Positions 9,290 to 17,789 of a stretch of 38,776 nt of DNA are shown piece by piece. The notes beneath the pieces were generated by a model. It was not told where the DNA came from. It saw only the letters and a list, made by a program, of their open reading frames with translations, and searched no databases. Made by a program: the position numbers and the translations under genes. How positions within the stretch are numbered: the stretch's first letter is position 1; each line of letters begins with the position of its first letter. Origin of the DNA: an uncultured Rhizobiaceae group bacterium (GTDB lineage Bacteria > Pseudomonadota > Alphaproteobacteria > Rhizobiales > Rhizobiaceae); contig CALIOE010000056.1 of the NCBI GenBank assembly GCA_938044775.1, positions 1 through 38,776 on the forward strand, written 5' to 3'.

Positions 9290-10191
9290 TTGTTCCGCGC
9301 GACGACGTAGTGCGCGGCGTCCCTTAAAACGCTTGCTTCCTCACCGAACCTTGTCAGACTGCCCTCGGCTTCAGCCAGCAGAGACTTCAGCATCTCGCGC
9401 ACCTTTCCGGTTCCGCGAATTCCGACCAGCGTGCCTTTGCCCCGGACGGCATCCTTACCGACTGCTTTGCCCATGGCCTCCTCACTTGAGGTAACATCCA
9501 GCAGATCGTCAGCAAGCTGAAACGCAAGACCAATGGTTTCTCCAAAGCGCACCAGATCAGCACGTTGTTGCCCGCTGGCACCGCCCAGCACTGCACCTGC
9601 CTCACAGGCATAGCGGATCAGGGCGCCGGTTTTCATGGATTGCAATATGCGGATGTCGCTTTCGTCCAGGGCATCGCCTTCCGCCATCAAATCGAGCATT
9701 TGTCCGCCAATCATTCCTCCCACACCTGCGGCACGCGCCAGCAGGTGAGCGAGTTCTGCCCGGATGGCAGAACTGGAAACAGTGGTCGGGTCGGCTACCA
9801 GATCGAATGCCAGGGTCAACAGACCGTCGCCGGCAAGAATGGCCGTTGCTTCATCATAAGCCCTGTGAACGGTAGGCTTACCGCGCCGCAGATCGTCATC
9901 GTCCATGGCAGGAAGATCATCGTGCACCAGCGAATAGCAATGCAGACACTCCAGCGCGCAGGCAGCCTGAACAACCTCGTCCCTGGCAACTCCAAACAGG
10001 GCCGCGCATTCGACCATCAAAAAGGGCCGCAATCGTTTGCCCCCGTTGAGAACCCCGTGACGCATAGCAGCCATCAGCCGCGGTGGTCGCACCTGCTCCC
10101 CAGACCGCGCATCATCTGACAGGATGTGCTCCAGGGCGCTGTTGATGGCATCGCTTGTATCCGACAGCCGTGCTGAAAATATCTGGTTCAT
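9286..10191 (-). CDS. ispA: Short-chain polyprenyl synthase, farnesyl diphosphate synthase (IspA)
   Basis: A 301-residue trans-isoprenyl diphosphate synthase that condenses IPP with allylic diphosphates, probably to farnesyl diphosphate. The first Asp-rich motif is in LVHDDLPAMDDDDLRRGKPT and the second in QLADDLLDVTSS. NGGKRLRPFL is the conserved IPP-binding start. The ATG at 10191 is preferred over an in-frame TTG two codons upstream. The two small residues and spacing before the first Asp-rich motif fit bacterial FPP synthase, but chain length cannot be settled by eye. It is divergent from mtgA and overlaps the lytic transglycosylase gene tail-to-tail by 4 bases. Confidence 0.92.
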   Translation of the reverse strand: MNQIFSARLSDTSDAINSALEHILSDDARSGEQVRPPRLMAAMRHGVLNGGKRLRPFLMVECAALFGVARDEVVQAACALECLHCYSLVHDDLPAMDDDDLRRGKPTVHRAYDEATAILAGDGLLTLAFDLVADPTTVSSSAIRAELAHLLARAAGVGGMIGGQMLDLMAEGDALDESDIRILQSMKTGALIRYACEAGAVLGGASGQQRADLVRFGETIGLAFQLADDLLDVTSSEEAMGKAVGKDAVRGKGTLVGIRGTGKVREMLKSLLAEAEGSLTRFGEEASVLRDAAHYVVARNN

Positions 10192-10299
10192 GGACAAATG
10201 ACATGCATCGCATGTTCGACGCGGTCAACACGCCGTTGCCGGGCCCTGCCACCATCGCTAAGAAAGGTTCGACGGGGATGACAAATTCAGGAATTGGTC

Positions 10300-11109
10300 T
10301 TGGCGCGGCAAACGAAAAAGACATCGGCGCGTGGCGAGCACAAAAAAGCGCGGATCAAGATTGCCGGGTCAGCAAAGCTCAACGCGACCAGGCGTGTTAG
10401 AATACCAAAGCAGGGAACATTTCTTGGACGATTGTCGAAGCGGCTGATGAAAATTCTTGTCGCAGCCGCAATAATCGCCTGCGCTATACCCGTCCTGCTG
10501 ACATTCCTTTATCTGCCTTCGTCCCTGCACCCGGTTTCCACACTTATGCTGGCCGAACGGCTCAACGGAAATGAAATCAGACGTGACTGGGTTGCATTCG
10601 ACGATATTTCACCGTTTGTCTACCAGTCGGTTCTGATGTCGGAAGATGGTCAATATTGCTCCCACTCAGGTGTCGATTGGGACGCAGTAAACGTCGTTAT
10701 CGATGATGTGATTGAGGGCGAACGCCCCCGCGGCGCCAGCACCATTCCCATGCAGAGTGTAAAGAACCTGTATTTGTGGAGCAGCCGTTCTTACATCAGA
10801 AAGGTGCTTGAAGTTCCCCTTGCACTTTTGGTCGATGCTGTGTGGGGCAAACGCCGGCTGATGGAGATTTATCTCAACATCGCAGAATGGGGCCCTGGGG
10901 TTTACGGTATTGAAGCCGCCGCTCAGCACCACTTCAAGCGCAGCGCAAAACGGCTGACTCGCAAGCAGGCGGCTCTTCTGGCCGTAACACTTCCCAACCC
11001 TATTGCGCGAAACCCCGGAAAGCCAGGCAAAGGCATGCGCCGTCTGGCCCGTCTGGTCGAAAAGCGAGCCAGGGGATCAGGGGCCTATATTCGCTGTCTC
11101 AAAGAATGA
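10300..11109 (+). CDS. mtgA: Monofunctional biosynthetic peptidoglycan transglycosylase
   Basis: A GT51-family glycosyltransferase without a penicillin-binding domain, which polymerises lipid II glycan strands at the outer face of the inner membrane. It has a basic cytoplasmic N-terminus, one membrane segment (starting MKILVAAAIIACAIPVLLTF) and the motifs MSEDGQYCSHSGVDWDAV (catalytic Glu), GASTIPMQSVKNLYL, KRRLMEIYLNIAEWG and GIEAAAQHHF. The start is uncertain: the TTG at 10300 has AGGA 8 bases upstream and gives a typical basic leader, while an ATG at 10447 would begin at the membrane helix. It precedes rpmF in the same orientation, as in other Rhizobiales. Confidence 0.93.
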   Translation: MARQTKKTSARGEHKKARIKIAGSAKLNATRRVRIPKQGTFLGRLSKRLMKILVAAAIIACAIPVLLTFLYLPSSLHPVSTLMLAERLNGNEIRRDWVAFDDISPFVYQSVLMSEDGQYCSHSGVDWDAVNVVIDDVIEGERPRGASTIPMQSVKNLYLWSSRSYIRKVLEVPLALLVDAVWGKRRLMEIYLNIAEWGPGVYGIEAAAQHHFKRSAKRLTRKQAALLAVTLPNPIARNPGKPGKGMRRLARLVEKRARGSGAYIRCLKE

Positions 11110-11119
11110 CAGAAGAGGC

Positions 11120-11147
11120 TTGCAAGAATTCTCTTTTGGTCTATACA
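11120..11147 (+). promoter_or_regulatory. Putative sigma-70-like promoter of rpmF
   Basis: TTGCAA (11120-11125) and TATACA (11142-11147) are 16 bases apart, in the 165-base gap between mtgA and rpmF. Both hexamers are close to consensus. The leader would be about 120 bases long. No known riboswitch fold was recognised in it. Confidence 0.4.
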
Positions 11148-11274
11148 GCCGGGCAAAGTCCCAACCCTTTTTGATGAAGTGAGCTGGGGCGGCCTCCGCA
11201 TAGATCAAGACAGGCGGATGTCGCAGGGTTTCGCGTTTGCGGAACGAAAGACCATTTTCTAGCGGAGCAAATCC

Positions 11275-11460
11275 ATGGCTGTCCCGAAGAGTAAGATCAC
11301 GCGCATGAAACGCGGCCACCGCCGCTCTACCGACGCGCTCAAAAACCCCACTTATGTGGAAGACAAGAATTCAGGCGAATTGCGGCGCCCGCATCACATT
11401 GACCTGAAAACAGGCATGTATCGGGGCCGTCAGGTTCTGGAGCCGAAAGACAGCATTTAA
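11275..11460 (+). CDS. rpmF: 50S ribosomal protein L32
   Basis: A 61-residue basic protein beginning [18 protein letters not shown], the standard start of bacterial L32, which binds 23S rRNA in the large subunit. It is of the alphaproteobacterial form without zinc-binding cysteines. The ribosome-binding site is GCGGAG, 7 bases before the ATG. A good intrinsic terminator follows at 11491. Unlike many bacteria, no plsX/fabH genes follow; here it sits behind mtgA. Confidence 0.98.
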   Translation: MAVPKSKITRMKRGHRRSTDALKNPTYVEDKNSGELRRPHHIDLKTGMYRGRQVLEPKDSI

Positions 11461-11490
11461 GACACAGCTGTTGAACACGCGTTTACGGGC

Positions 11491-11519
11491 GGGGTCGGTG
11501 TTTTCACCGGCCCCGTTTT
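11491..11519 (+). terminator. Intrinsic terminator of rpmF
   Basis: A 10-bp stem, GGGGTCGGTG / CACCGGCCCC, with one G-T pair and a TTTT loop, followed by GTTTT. It lies 30 bases after the rpmF stop codon. This is the clearest rho-independent terminator in the window. Confidence 0.8.
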
Positions 11520-11566
11520 GCATATAGGTTTGAATCACGATTCCGAATTCACCGAAAGCAGGGCAG

Positions 11567-11974
11567 ATGATTTCAACATTCCCGCTCATGGCGCTCGCGC
11601 TTATCGCCTACAATGGCCTGATGTTTGGGCTGGTCGGGACCGGCACCCAATGGCAAGATGAAATCTTCAGCCTGCCGATGGTCTCCGGCGTTTCCTGGAC
11701 TATGACAATCGGCGATCTGATGCTGACCTTCGGCATGATCCTGCTGTTTTTCGAGATTTTGAAGTCCACCCGGATCGGCAAACTGTCGATCATTGACCAC
11801 CTTCTGTCCACGATTGTGTTGCTGGTGTTTCTGGTCGAGTTCCTGTTGGTACAGGGTGCCGCAACATCAGTGTTTTTCCTGCTGATGCTGATGACACTGG
11901 TGGATGTGATGGCAGGCTTTTCGGTTTCAATCCGTTCGGCGACCCGAGACGTGGACCTGGGCGGCGGTCTTTAA
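11567..11974 (+). CDS. Conserved small inner-membrane protein, function unknown
   Basis: A 135-residue protein with four hydrophobic segments (about residues 5-25, 45-65, 76-96 and 97-117) and a short polar tail ending DVDLGGGL. I do not recognise a named family; it resembles small membrane proteins found beside rpmF or acyl-CoA synthetase genes in Rhizobiales. There are no catalytic motifs. It follows the rpmF terminator and therefore needs its own promoter, which I could not identify in the 47-base gap. It is convergent with a small exported protein gene, 32 bases away. Confidence 0.8.
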   Translation: MISTFPLMALALIAYNGLMFGLVGTGTQWQDEIFSLPMVSGVSWTMTIGDLMLTFGMILLFFEILKSTRIGKLSIIDHLLSTIVLLVFLVEFLLVQGAATSVFFLLMLMTLVDVMAGFSVSIRSATRDVDLGGGL

Positions 11975-12006
11975 GCAATTACCGCTTCGCCGGCCTCGCT
12001 CGACTG

Positions 12007-12267
12007 CTATTTTTTCTCTGCTGCCGCACGCTTGATGCGCAAAGCCATCCGCTCTTCATAGCTGAGCGGCTTTTTCGGCAGCTGCGCTTCCACTGTCCGC
12101 AAGCCACCGAGATCCAGCACGATCTTCTTCTTCACCGGCACCTTACCGACTTTTTCGATCGAGCCTTTGTTGGCGCCACCAATATTGGTGATGGTGCCAT
12201 CAGCTGCATAAGCTGCCGAAACCATCCCGAGCACCATCGCGCAAAAAACGAGTCCTGTGTTTCGCAT
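12007..12267 (-). CDS. Small exported protein, function unknown
   Basis: An 86-residue protein with a clear signal peptide (cleavage likely after AYA, residue 21-22) and a mature part rich in Lys, including GKVPVKKKIVLDLGGLRTVEAQLPKKP and a basic C-terminus. No family was recognised. It is probably periplasmic. It is divergent from the acyl-CoA synthetase gene, with about 180 bases between them containing a direct repeat AGACAAT (two copies 3 bases apart near 12313). Confidence 0.7.
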   Translation of the reverse strand: MRNTGLVFCAMVLGMVSAAYAADGTITNIGGANKGSIEKVGKVPVKKKIVLDLGGLRTVEAQLPKKPLSYEERMALRIKRAAAEKK

Positions 12268-12446
12268 TGTCTGTTCCCTGAAAGCTCACTGCGTCCCCGG
12301 CCGTTCAGATACCAGACAATTTTAGACAATCTGTTCCGGAAAACTCTCGTACTTGATTAAAATTGTATCGAAGCCGTAGCCTCACCTTACCAATCGGGGC
12401 AAATTCGAATATGAGCAGCTGAGCTGTCCAAATAATGGGAAAGAAG

Positions 12447-14099
12447 ATGACCAAAAGCCCGTTTGACACAGACCTTGACCGCAACAAGGCAAACCACGAG
12501 GTCCTCACACCTCTGACTTTGTTCAACCGGGCGCTCGATTCATTCCCACAACGCCCGGCCTACGTGTATGGCCAAACCAGGCGCAGCTGGGGCGAAGTCC
12601 ACGAGCGCGCGACCCGTCTGGCAAGTGCATTGCATCAACGCGGGATCGGCAAAAACGATACGGTGGCGATTATCGCCCCGAACATCCCCGAAATGTTTGA
12701 CTCACATTTTGGCGTACCGATGTCGGGTGCGGTTCTGAACCCTATCAACATTCGTCTCGATGCCGAAACGATTTCTTACATCCTCAGCCATGGTCAGGCG
12801 AAAGCGCTGATCACCGACACACGTTTTGCCCCCGTTGTGAAAGAAGCGCTCGCAATACTGAACAAGCCGGATTTGCTCGTTGTTGATATTGACGACCTGG
12901 AAACCGATGAGGCACCCGGGGAAAGGCTTGGAGAATCCGACTTCGAAGCATTTCTGGAGACCGGTTCACCCGATCACGAATGGCAGCTGCCGGATGATGA
13001 ATGGGACGCCATTTCTCTTAATTACACCTCCGGAACAACCAGCAACCCAAAAGGTGTTGTGGTGCATCACCGCGGCGCCTATTTGATCGCCCTTGGGACC
13101 AATGCCTCCTGGCCTTTTGCCCATGACGGACAGGGGAATTTTCCGGTCCACATGTATGTAGTGCCGTTGTTTCACTGTAATGGCTGGGGCCATGTCTGGG
13201 GCCTGGCAGCCAATGGTGGCATGAGCGCCCTGATCCGCAATGTAACCGCCAAAAATCTCTACACGGCCATTGCAGAACACCGCGTCACCCACTTCGGCGG
13301 TGCGCCGGTCGTCCTGTCTATGTTGATCAATGCCACTGACGAAGAACGCAAACCATTCGACTGGCCGATTCAGGCTTACACGGCCGCAGCACCGCCGCCA
13401 CCCTCCGTGATGCGGGCAATTGAGGCGCTGGGCTTCCGCCTGACACATGTCTACGGCCTGACGGAAACCTACGGTCACGTTACGGAGTGTATCGCCCAGT
13501 CGGAATGGGCTGCGCTTGATGATGAGGGCATGGCCGACATGAAAGCGAGGCAGGGCGTCCGCTTTGCCGTCATGGAGGGTTGCATGGTAGCCGATCCGGA
13601 AACGATGCAACCGGTGCCCGCCGACGGTGAAACGATCGGTGAAATCATGCTGCGTGGCAACACGGTCATGAAAGGTTATTTCCGCAACAGGCAAGCCACC
13701 CGGGAAGCTTTTGCCGGTGGTTGGTTTCACACCGGCGACCTGGCTGTCATGCACCCCAATGGCTATCTCGGCATCAAGGACCGTGCCAAGGACATCATCA
13801 TTTCGGGCGGCGAAAATATTTCGTCGGTTGAGATCGAGGCAGCTTTGTTCAAACATCCGGATATCGAAACAGCCGCAGTGGTGGCGAAGCCCGACGAAAA
13901 ATGGGGCGAGACACCCTGCGCGTTTATCGAGCTGCGGGATGGCTCAACCCTGACGGAGGACGACATTGTCACCCATTGCCGTGCCCATCTGGCCGGCTTC
14001 AAGGTTCCCAAGACCATCATTTTTCAATCGCTGCCACGCACATCAACCGGAAAGATTCAGAAATTTGCCCTGCGCGAGCAGGTCCGCGACACCGCCTAG
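12447..14099 (+). CDS. Acyl-CoA synthetase (AMP-forming), ANL superfamily
   Basis: A 550-residue adenylate-forming enzyme that activates a carboxylic acid with ATP and CoA. The phosphate-binding loop is LNYTSGTTSNPKGVVVHH. VYGLTETYGHVTE is the A5 motif, GWFHTGDLAVMHPNGYLGIKDRAKD the A7/A8 hinge, and RTSTGKIQKFALRE carries the catalytic Lys near the C-terminus. Overall it resembles medium-chain or 3-methylmercaptopropionyl-CoA-type (DmdB-like) synthetases, but chain specificity is not readable. I chose the ATG at 12447 because GGGA lies 6 bases upstream; an ATG four codons earlier lacks a site. It ends in a CTAG shared with the AEC transporter gene. Confidence 0.92.
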   Translation: MTKSPFDTDLDRNKANHEVLTPLTLFNRALDSFPQRPAYVYGQTRRSWGEVHERATRLASALHQRGIGKNDTVAIIAPNIPEMFDSHFGVPMSGAVLNPINIRLDAETISYILSHGQAKALITDTRFAPVVKEALAILNKPDLLVVDIDDLETDEAPGERLGESDFEAFLETGSPDHEWQLPDDEWDAISLNYTSGTTSNPKGVVVHHRGAYLIALGTNASWPFAHDGQGNFPVHMYVVPLFHCNGWGHVWGLAANGGMSALIRNVTAKNLYTAIAEHRVTHFGGAPVVLSMLINATDEERKPFDWPIQAYTAAAPPPPSVMRAIEALGFRLTHVYGLTETYGHVTECIAQSEWAALDDEGMADMKARQGVRFAVMEGCMVADPETMQPVPADGETIGEIMLRGNTVMKGYFRNRQATREAFAGGWFHTGDLAVMHPNGYLGIKDRAKDIIISGGENISSVEIEAALFKHPDIETAAVVAKPDEKWGETPCAFIELRDGSTLTEDDIVTHCRAHLAGFKVPKTIIFQSLPRTSTGKIQKFALREQVRDTA

Positions 14100-15058
14100 C
14101 CGGCATACCAGATCGACAGGGTCAGCCAGAACGGGACCGAGAGGATCGAGCCGATCAGCGACAGCACGATGGCATTTGTCGCCAGTCCTTCGGCGATCCT
14201 GAAATAAGTTGCGATGAGATAGGCATTCATACCGGTCGGACAGGCGGCCGCGAGAACGGTGACCTTGAACCACAGGGGTGGCAAAGAAAACACAAACGCA
14301 CCAAGGGCAAAAGCCAATGCGGGCATCGCCAGCAAGCTCAACACTGAGATACAGGCAGCAGGCCAGATGTTGCCTTTTATTCCGTACTTGATCAGCCCCA
14401 TTCCCAGTGAGAAGAGCGCAACAGGACCAGCTGTTTGGCCAACCAGATCAATAACTTGCCTAACAGGCCCGGCGATTCCCATGCCGGTAAACCGCCAAAT
14501 TCCGCCTAGCAGAATGCCAATGATTATTGGGTTTTTGGCAAAACTCTGGACGAGGTTCTTTGCGGTCTTGCGAAAGTCGAGCCGGGTTTGGTCAACGCCG
14601 TCAGCACGGACCGCAAACTCCATAAGAAACGTTGAAGCCGCCATCATGATCGGCAGGTGCACGCTGACCAGAAGAAACAGGACATTCAGACCTTCCTGAC
14701 CATAAGCCCGCTCAACCAGCGGAATACCAAGCAGCACCAGATTGGAAAATGCCGCCGACACCCCTGCAATCACTGCCGCTCGTCGGCCTCGATCAAAAAC
14801 CTGGGTGATAAGAAGGGATGCAAGCCACCAAACGGCGATGACGGCGCAAAAATACGTGGCCCAGTAAGCCCACGGGCTGGCGCCAGTAAACGTCGCCGTT
14901 GCCAACGTGCGCAGCAGAAGAACAGGAACTGCAATCGTGAATACATAGGCGGCAAGCCCGTCTCCAACCGCTTCCGACAATATTCCGGTCCGAGCCACAG
15001 CATAGCCCAGCGCGATCAGGCCGAAAACCGGCAAGACGATTTCAAAGATGTCTGTCAT
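14096..15058 (-). CDS. AEC-family (auxin efflux carrier type) transporter
   Basis: A 320-residue integral membrane protein of about ten hydrophobic segments, starting MTDIFEIVLPVFGLIALGYA, which is the characteristic AEC start. The family consists of secondary transporters for small organic acids such as malonate or malate, and for auxin in plants; the substrate here is unknown. Conserved features include the mid-protein NPIIIGILLGGIWRFTG stretch and the C-terminal CPTGMNAYLIA motif. The ATG at 15058 is preferred to an upstream start that would add a non-membrane leader. Tail-to-tail 4-base overlap with the acyl-CoA synthetase gene. Confidence 0.9.
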   Translation of the reverse strand: MTDIFEIVLPVFGLIALGYAVARTGILSEAVGDGLAAYVFTIAVPVLLLRTLATATFTGASPWAYWATYFCAVIAVWWLASLLITQVFDRGRRAAVIAGVSAAFSNLVLLGIPLVERAYGQEGLNVLFLLVSVHLPIMMAASTFLMEFAVRADGVDQTRLDFRKTAKNLVQSFAKNPIIIGILLGGIWRFTGMGIAGPVRQVIDLVGQTAGPVALFSLGMGLIKYGIKGNIWPAACISVLSLLAMPALAFALGAFVFSLPPLWFKVTVLAAACPTGMNAYLIATYFRIAEGLATNAIVLSLIGSILSVPFWLTLSIWYAG

Positions 15059-15231
15059 GGAGGGTTCCGGGCTCTGTGGTGGCTGCATACATCGCCAGAT
15101 AGAAACCCGCAATCTACCCGAAAGACCGGATATGTGCTGCGTCAATCGCAACCACGGTCAAGTCTGTTCATCGTTTTGGCAAAGCGGTAAGCTGTGTGAA
15201 ATCTACCTGCCATTCGTTCAATGTGAAACCC

Positions 15232-15408
15232 ATGTATATTGTTCTGCTCATCCTGTGCGCCATCGTTGCCCTGATCCTCATAAAGGGACTGTGGAACATG
15301 GCGCAGGGCGGCTCCGGCAACACGTCCCAGAAGCTGATGCGACTGCGGGTGGCAGCCCAGGCTGTTGCCGTGATCGGCATGGTGGCCTTCGTTTACTTCA
15401 GCCGTTAA
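15232..15408 (+). CDS. Twin transmembrane helix small protein (HIG1-like)
   Basis: A 58-residue protein, MYIVLLILCAIVALILIKGL, then a polar loop with QGGSGNTSQKLMRLRVAAQ, then a second helix ending AFVYFSR. Two hydrophobic helices joined by a short basic loop with KLMRLRVAAQ is the pattern of the HIG1/twin-TM small protein family, linked in mitochondria to respiratory-complex assembly. It commonly precedes the PduO adenosyltransferase and etfBA genes in Rhizobiales, as here, although an outer-membrane protein gene lies in between. The frame is open 12 codons upstream, but the ATG at 15232 starts the hydrophobic helix. Confidence 0.85.
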   Translation: MYIVLLILCAIVALILIKGLWNMAQGGSGNTSQKLMRLRVAAQAVAVIGMVAFVYFSR

Positions 15409-15526
15409 CCCTGTTCTGCCGTAATTCTCACAAGTCTCGAACTGAATAGGACTGTTGCACAAACGCGCTTGTCAAAAGCGGAACTCTCTGGGATATATTC
15501 AAAAAGTCGAGCTGGTTCCTGTTTTC

Positions 15527-16105
15527 ATGAAAAAGTATCTTGTCGCTGCTGGTCTATTCGTTGCTGCATCATTTTCCGCGCCGGCTGCCACCGCCGAAGG
15601 CATTGCAATTGACGAATTTCGCTTTGGCGCTGCGGCAGTCAACCCGGATTTCCTGGACCGCAGCACGCCTGAGCAGGACCAGACTCTCATCGGTGCCGAG
15701 CTGCTTTTCACCAAGGCCGATTTTGACTATCGGGATGCGCCAGCCGACGATTTCCTGCACTGGTTTCTGACGCCGCGACCTCACGTGGGGATCGGGGTGA
15801 ACCTCGATGATAATGGCACGGATTACATCTATACCGGCCTCACCTGGAACGTTCCCGTTGGTGAAGTCATCTTTCTTGAAGGCAGTTTTGGCATCGCTGC
15901 CAACAACGGCGAAAAACGCCCGACCGCGACACGTGGTGGGCTCGGCTCCAACGTCCTTTTTCGGGAAACGCTGGGTGTTGGCGCGAATCTGGGCGAAGAC
16001 TTCACCGTCTTGCTGCGGTGGGAACATCAGTCCCACGCCAATCTGTTTGGCGATGACAATCAGGGCCTTTCAAACATCGGTGTGATGTTCGGCGCGAAGT
16101 TCTAA
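15527..16105 (+). CDS. Outer-membrane PagL-like acyloxyacyl hydrolase
   Basis: A 192-residue protein with a signal peptide (cleavage after ATA, about residue 23) and alternating beta-barrel-like sequence ending in aromatic AKF. The motif RWEHQSHAN near the C-terminus has the His167-x-Ser169 pair that matches the PagL catalytic His/Ser. PagL removes the 3-O-linked acyl chain from lipid A. The acidic member of the triad, expected about 14 residues later, is not obvious: the aligned stretch reads GLSNIG. So it may be an active deacylase using another acid, or a barrel with lost activity. It stands between two unrelated genes and needs its own promoter. Confidence 0.78.
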   Translation: MKKYLVAAGLFVAASFSAPAATAEGIAIDEFRFGAAAVNPDFLDRSTPEQDQTLIGAELLFTKADFDYRDAPADDFLHWFLTPRPHVGIGVNLDDNGTDYIYTGLTWNVPVGEVIFLEGSFGIAANNGEKRPTATRGGLGSNVLFRETLGVGANLGEDFTVLLRWEHQSHANLFGDDNQGLSNIGVMFGAKF

Positions 16106-16165
16106 TCGCACGACCAACACTATTGCATAAACCCGCTGCACTCTTCCAACTGTCGCGGCTGTCCC

Positions 16166-16195
16166 GTATCACCGTTACAAATGGTAACCGGATAC
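16166..16195 (+). promoter_or_regulatory. Imperfect stem-loop just before the PduO-type gene
   Basis: An outer GTATC / GATAC stem (16166-16170, 16191-16195) and an inner GTTAC / GTAAC stem (16174-16178, 16184-16188) around loop AAATG. The structure ends 7 bases before the ATG and covers the place where a ribosome-binding site would be. It does not look like a cobalamin riboswitch, which is far larger. Confidence 0.35.
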
Positions 16196-16202
16196 CCGAT
16201 TC

Positions 16203-16784
16203 ATGGTTGTTCTGAACAAAATCTATACGAAGACAGGCGACGACGGCACAACGGCTTTGGGAACCGGGGAAAGGCGGCTGAAATTTGACCTTCGGGTGGA
16301 AGCCTATGGCACCGTAGACGAAACCAACGCGACAATCGGCATGGTTCGTCGGCATACGAAAGAGGACCTGGCAAATCTCGATGCAATGTTAATGCGAATC
16401 CAGAATGATCTTTTTGATCTGGGCGCTGACCTTGCCACTCCGGAAGGCGATGAAAAGCCTGAATATGAGCCGCTGCGCATCGTCGAGAGCCAGGTAGAAC
16501 GCGTCGAATCAGATATTGATACGCTGAACAAAAGCCTTGACCCGCTTAGGTCATTTGTCCTCCCAGGCGGGTCCGCCGCGGCGGCCCCCCTGCATCTGTC
16601 ACGCACGATCGCGCGGCGCGCTGAGCGCCTCATTGTGCATCTTGCGGAAACGCCTGGCGAGCACGTCAACCCTTGTTGCATCCGATACATGAACCGCGTG
16701 TCTGATTTCTTTTTTGTCGCCGCCCGCTACGTCAACGATGGCGGTAAGGGTGATATTCTCTGGGTCCCCGGCGAAAACCGTTAG
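16203..16784 (+). CDS. pduO: Cob(I)alamin adenosyltransferase, PduO type
   Basis: A 193-residue ATP:cob(I)alamin adenosyltransferase that makes adenosylcobalamin. The N-terminal ATP-binding loop is KIYTKTGDDGTTALGTGERR. The middle has YGTVDETNATIG and LRSFVLPGG, and the C-terminal helix has CIRYMNRVSDFFFVAAR, all family signatures. Length is typical. It is cytosolic and trimeric in known members. The likely consumer, methylmalonyl-CoA mutase, is not in the window, but fatty-acid-oxidation genes (etfBA, hydroxybutyryl-CoA dehydrogenase) follow. A stem-loop ends just before the start codon. The rhomboid gene begins 16 bases after its stop, probably in the same operon. Confidence 0.95.
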   Translation: MVVLNKIYTKTGDDGTTALGTGERRLKFDLRVEAYGTVDETNATIGMVRRHTKEDLANLDAMLMRIQNDLFDLGADLATPEGDEKPEYEPLRIVESQVERVESDIDTLNKSLDPLRSFVLPGGSAAAAPLHLSRTIARRAERLIVHLAETPGEHVNPCCIRYMNRVSDFFFVAARYVNDGGKGDILWVPGENR

Positions 16785-16800
16785 GTCAGGACTGGTTCGA

Positions 16801-17580
16801 ATGTTTCTTCCCCTGTATGACGGCAAACCGATCCAGCACATTTCGCTGCAATGGGTCACTTTGGCGTTGATAGCGGTCAACGTGGTGATTCACATCGTCA
16901 CATTCGCCACTGCGGCCACCGGATTTGATAGCGGGCAGTTCATGGCGATCAGCTTCGGCCACGTCCCATCAGTCTATCACGACCTTCGCACCCTGCCGCC
17001 CGGCTTTGAGATAATCCCCGACCAGTACTACCTGGCAACCACAGTCACCAGTTCCTTTCTGCACGCCGGATGGCTGCATCTGGCCGGCAATATGTTGTTT
17101 TTGTGGGTATTCGGGGACAATGTGGAGGATGCGCTGGGGCATTTTCGGTTTCTTGTTTTCTATATCCTTTGCGCATTGGCCGCCGCATGGTTCCATTCCC
17201 TGGTGTTTCCTGCATCCGAAAACCCACTGATTGGTGCATCTGGCGCTGCATCGGGGGTCATCGCAGCGTATCTTATGCTGCATCCAAAGGTCTGGGTCTG
17301 GGCTCTCTTTCTGGGCCGTATTCCTCTCAAACTGCCGGCGTTCATGTTGCTTGGCTTGTGGATAGGATATCAGCTTTTCATGTTTTTTACCGATAGCGCA
17401 TCTCAGATATCATGGGCCTCCCACGTTGGCGGCTTTACCGCCGGTCTGGTTCTGGTGGTTCTGTTGAAACGACGGGCGGTCCCGCTTTTTGATCGCGAGA
17501 TCGTTTTGCCGGATGCCGTATCAGTCAACAATTCTGTCCTGCCTGGCAATATCCGCCTGGGGCGCCAGAAACCAAGATAA
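16801..17580 (+). CDS. Rhomboid-family intramembrane serine protease
   Basis: A 259-residue membrane protein of six to seven helices. The catalytic serine is Ser147 in IGASGAASG and the catalytic histidine is His208 in WASHVGGFTAG, with the oxyanion Asn97 in WLHLAGNMLFLW. All key residues are present, so activity is expected: cleavage of membrane-embedded substrates in the inner membrane. The ATG at 16801 follows AGGACTGG and lies 16 bases after the PduO stop codon. Substrates are not known. The C-terminal 35 residues are a polar extension after the last helix. Confidence 0.94.
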   Translation: MFLPLYDGKPIQHISLQWVTLALIAVNVVIHIVTFATAATGFDSGQFMAISFGHVPSVYHDLRTLPPGFEIIPDQYYLATTVTSSFLHAGWLHLAGNMLFLWVFGDNVEDALGHFRFLVFYILCALAAAWFHSLVFPASENPLIGASGAASGVIAAYLMLHPKVWVWALFLGRIPLKLPAFMLLGLWIGYQLFMFFTDSASQISWASHVGGFTAGLVLVVLLKRRAVPLFDREIVLPDAVSVNNSVLPGNIRLGRQKPR

Positions 17581-17610
17581 AACCCGCCACATAAAGAGCA
17601 GGAAAACCGA

Positions 17611-17639
17611 TTGACCATTACGTAGCTCAAGCATAGGTT
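17611..17639 (+). promoter_or_regulatory. Possible promoter for etfBA
   Basis: TTGACC (17611-17616) and TAGGTT (17634-17639) with a 17-base spacer, in the 209-base gap before etfB. The rest of that gap contains no gene I can support. The -10 match is weak. Confidence 0.3.
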
Positions 17640-17789
17640 CCCCGCGCACGGAGGACGATTTGCGCTTTGCAATTTGCGCCTGCTTCTCCATTGTCTTATT
17701 CAACGTGCTTTCTGTCGTGTCCACGCCAACGAGGCAGGGCCGATCTGACGCAAAAGTGAAAAAATTCAAAAGCCACGAAGGTTGCACCC

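Noticed and set aside
12966..13856. 296-codon minus-strand frame over the acyl-CoA synthetase gene
   Set aside because: Antisense shadow; the synthetase motifs run through the full region on the plus strand.
16106..16202. Possible cobalamin riboswitch before the adenosyltransferase gene
   Set aside because: The gap is under 100 bases and lacks the B12-box; only a small stem-loop is present.
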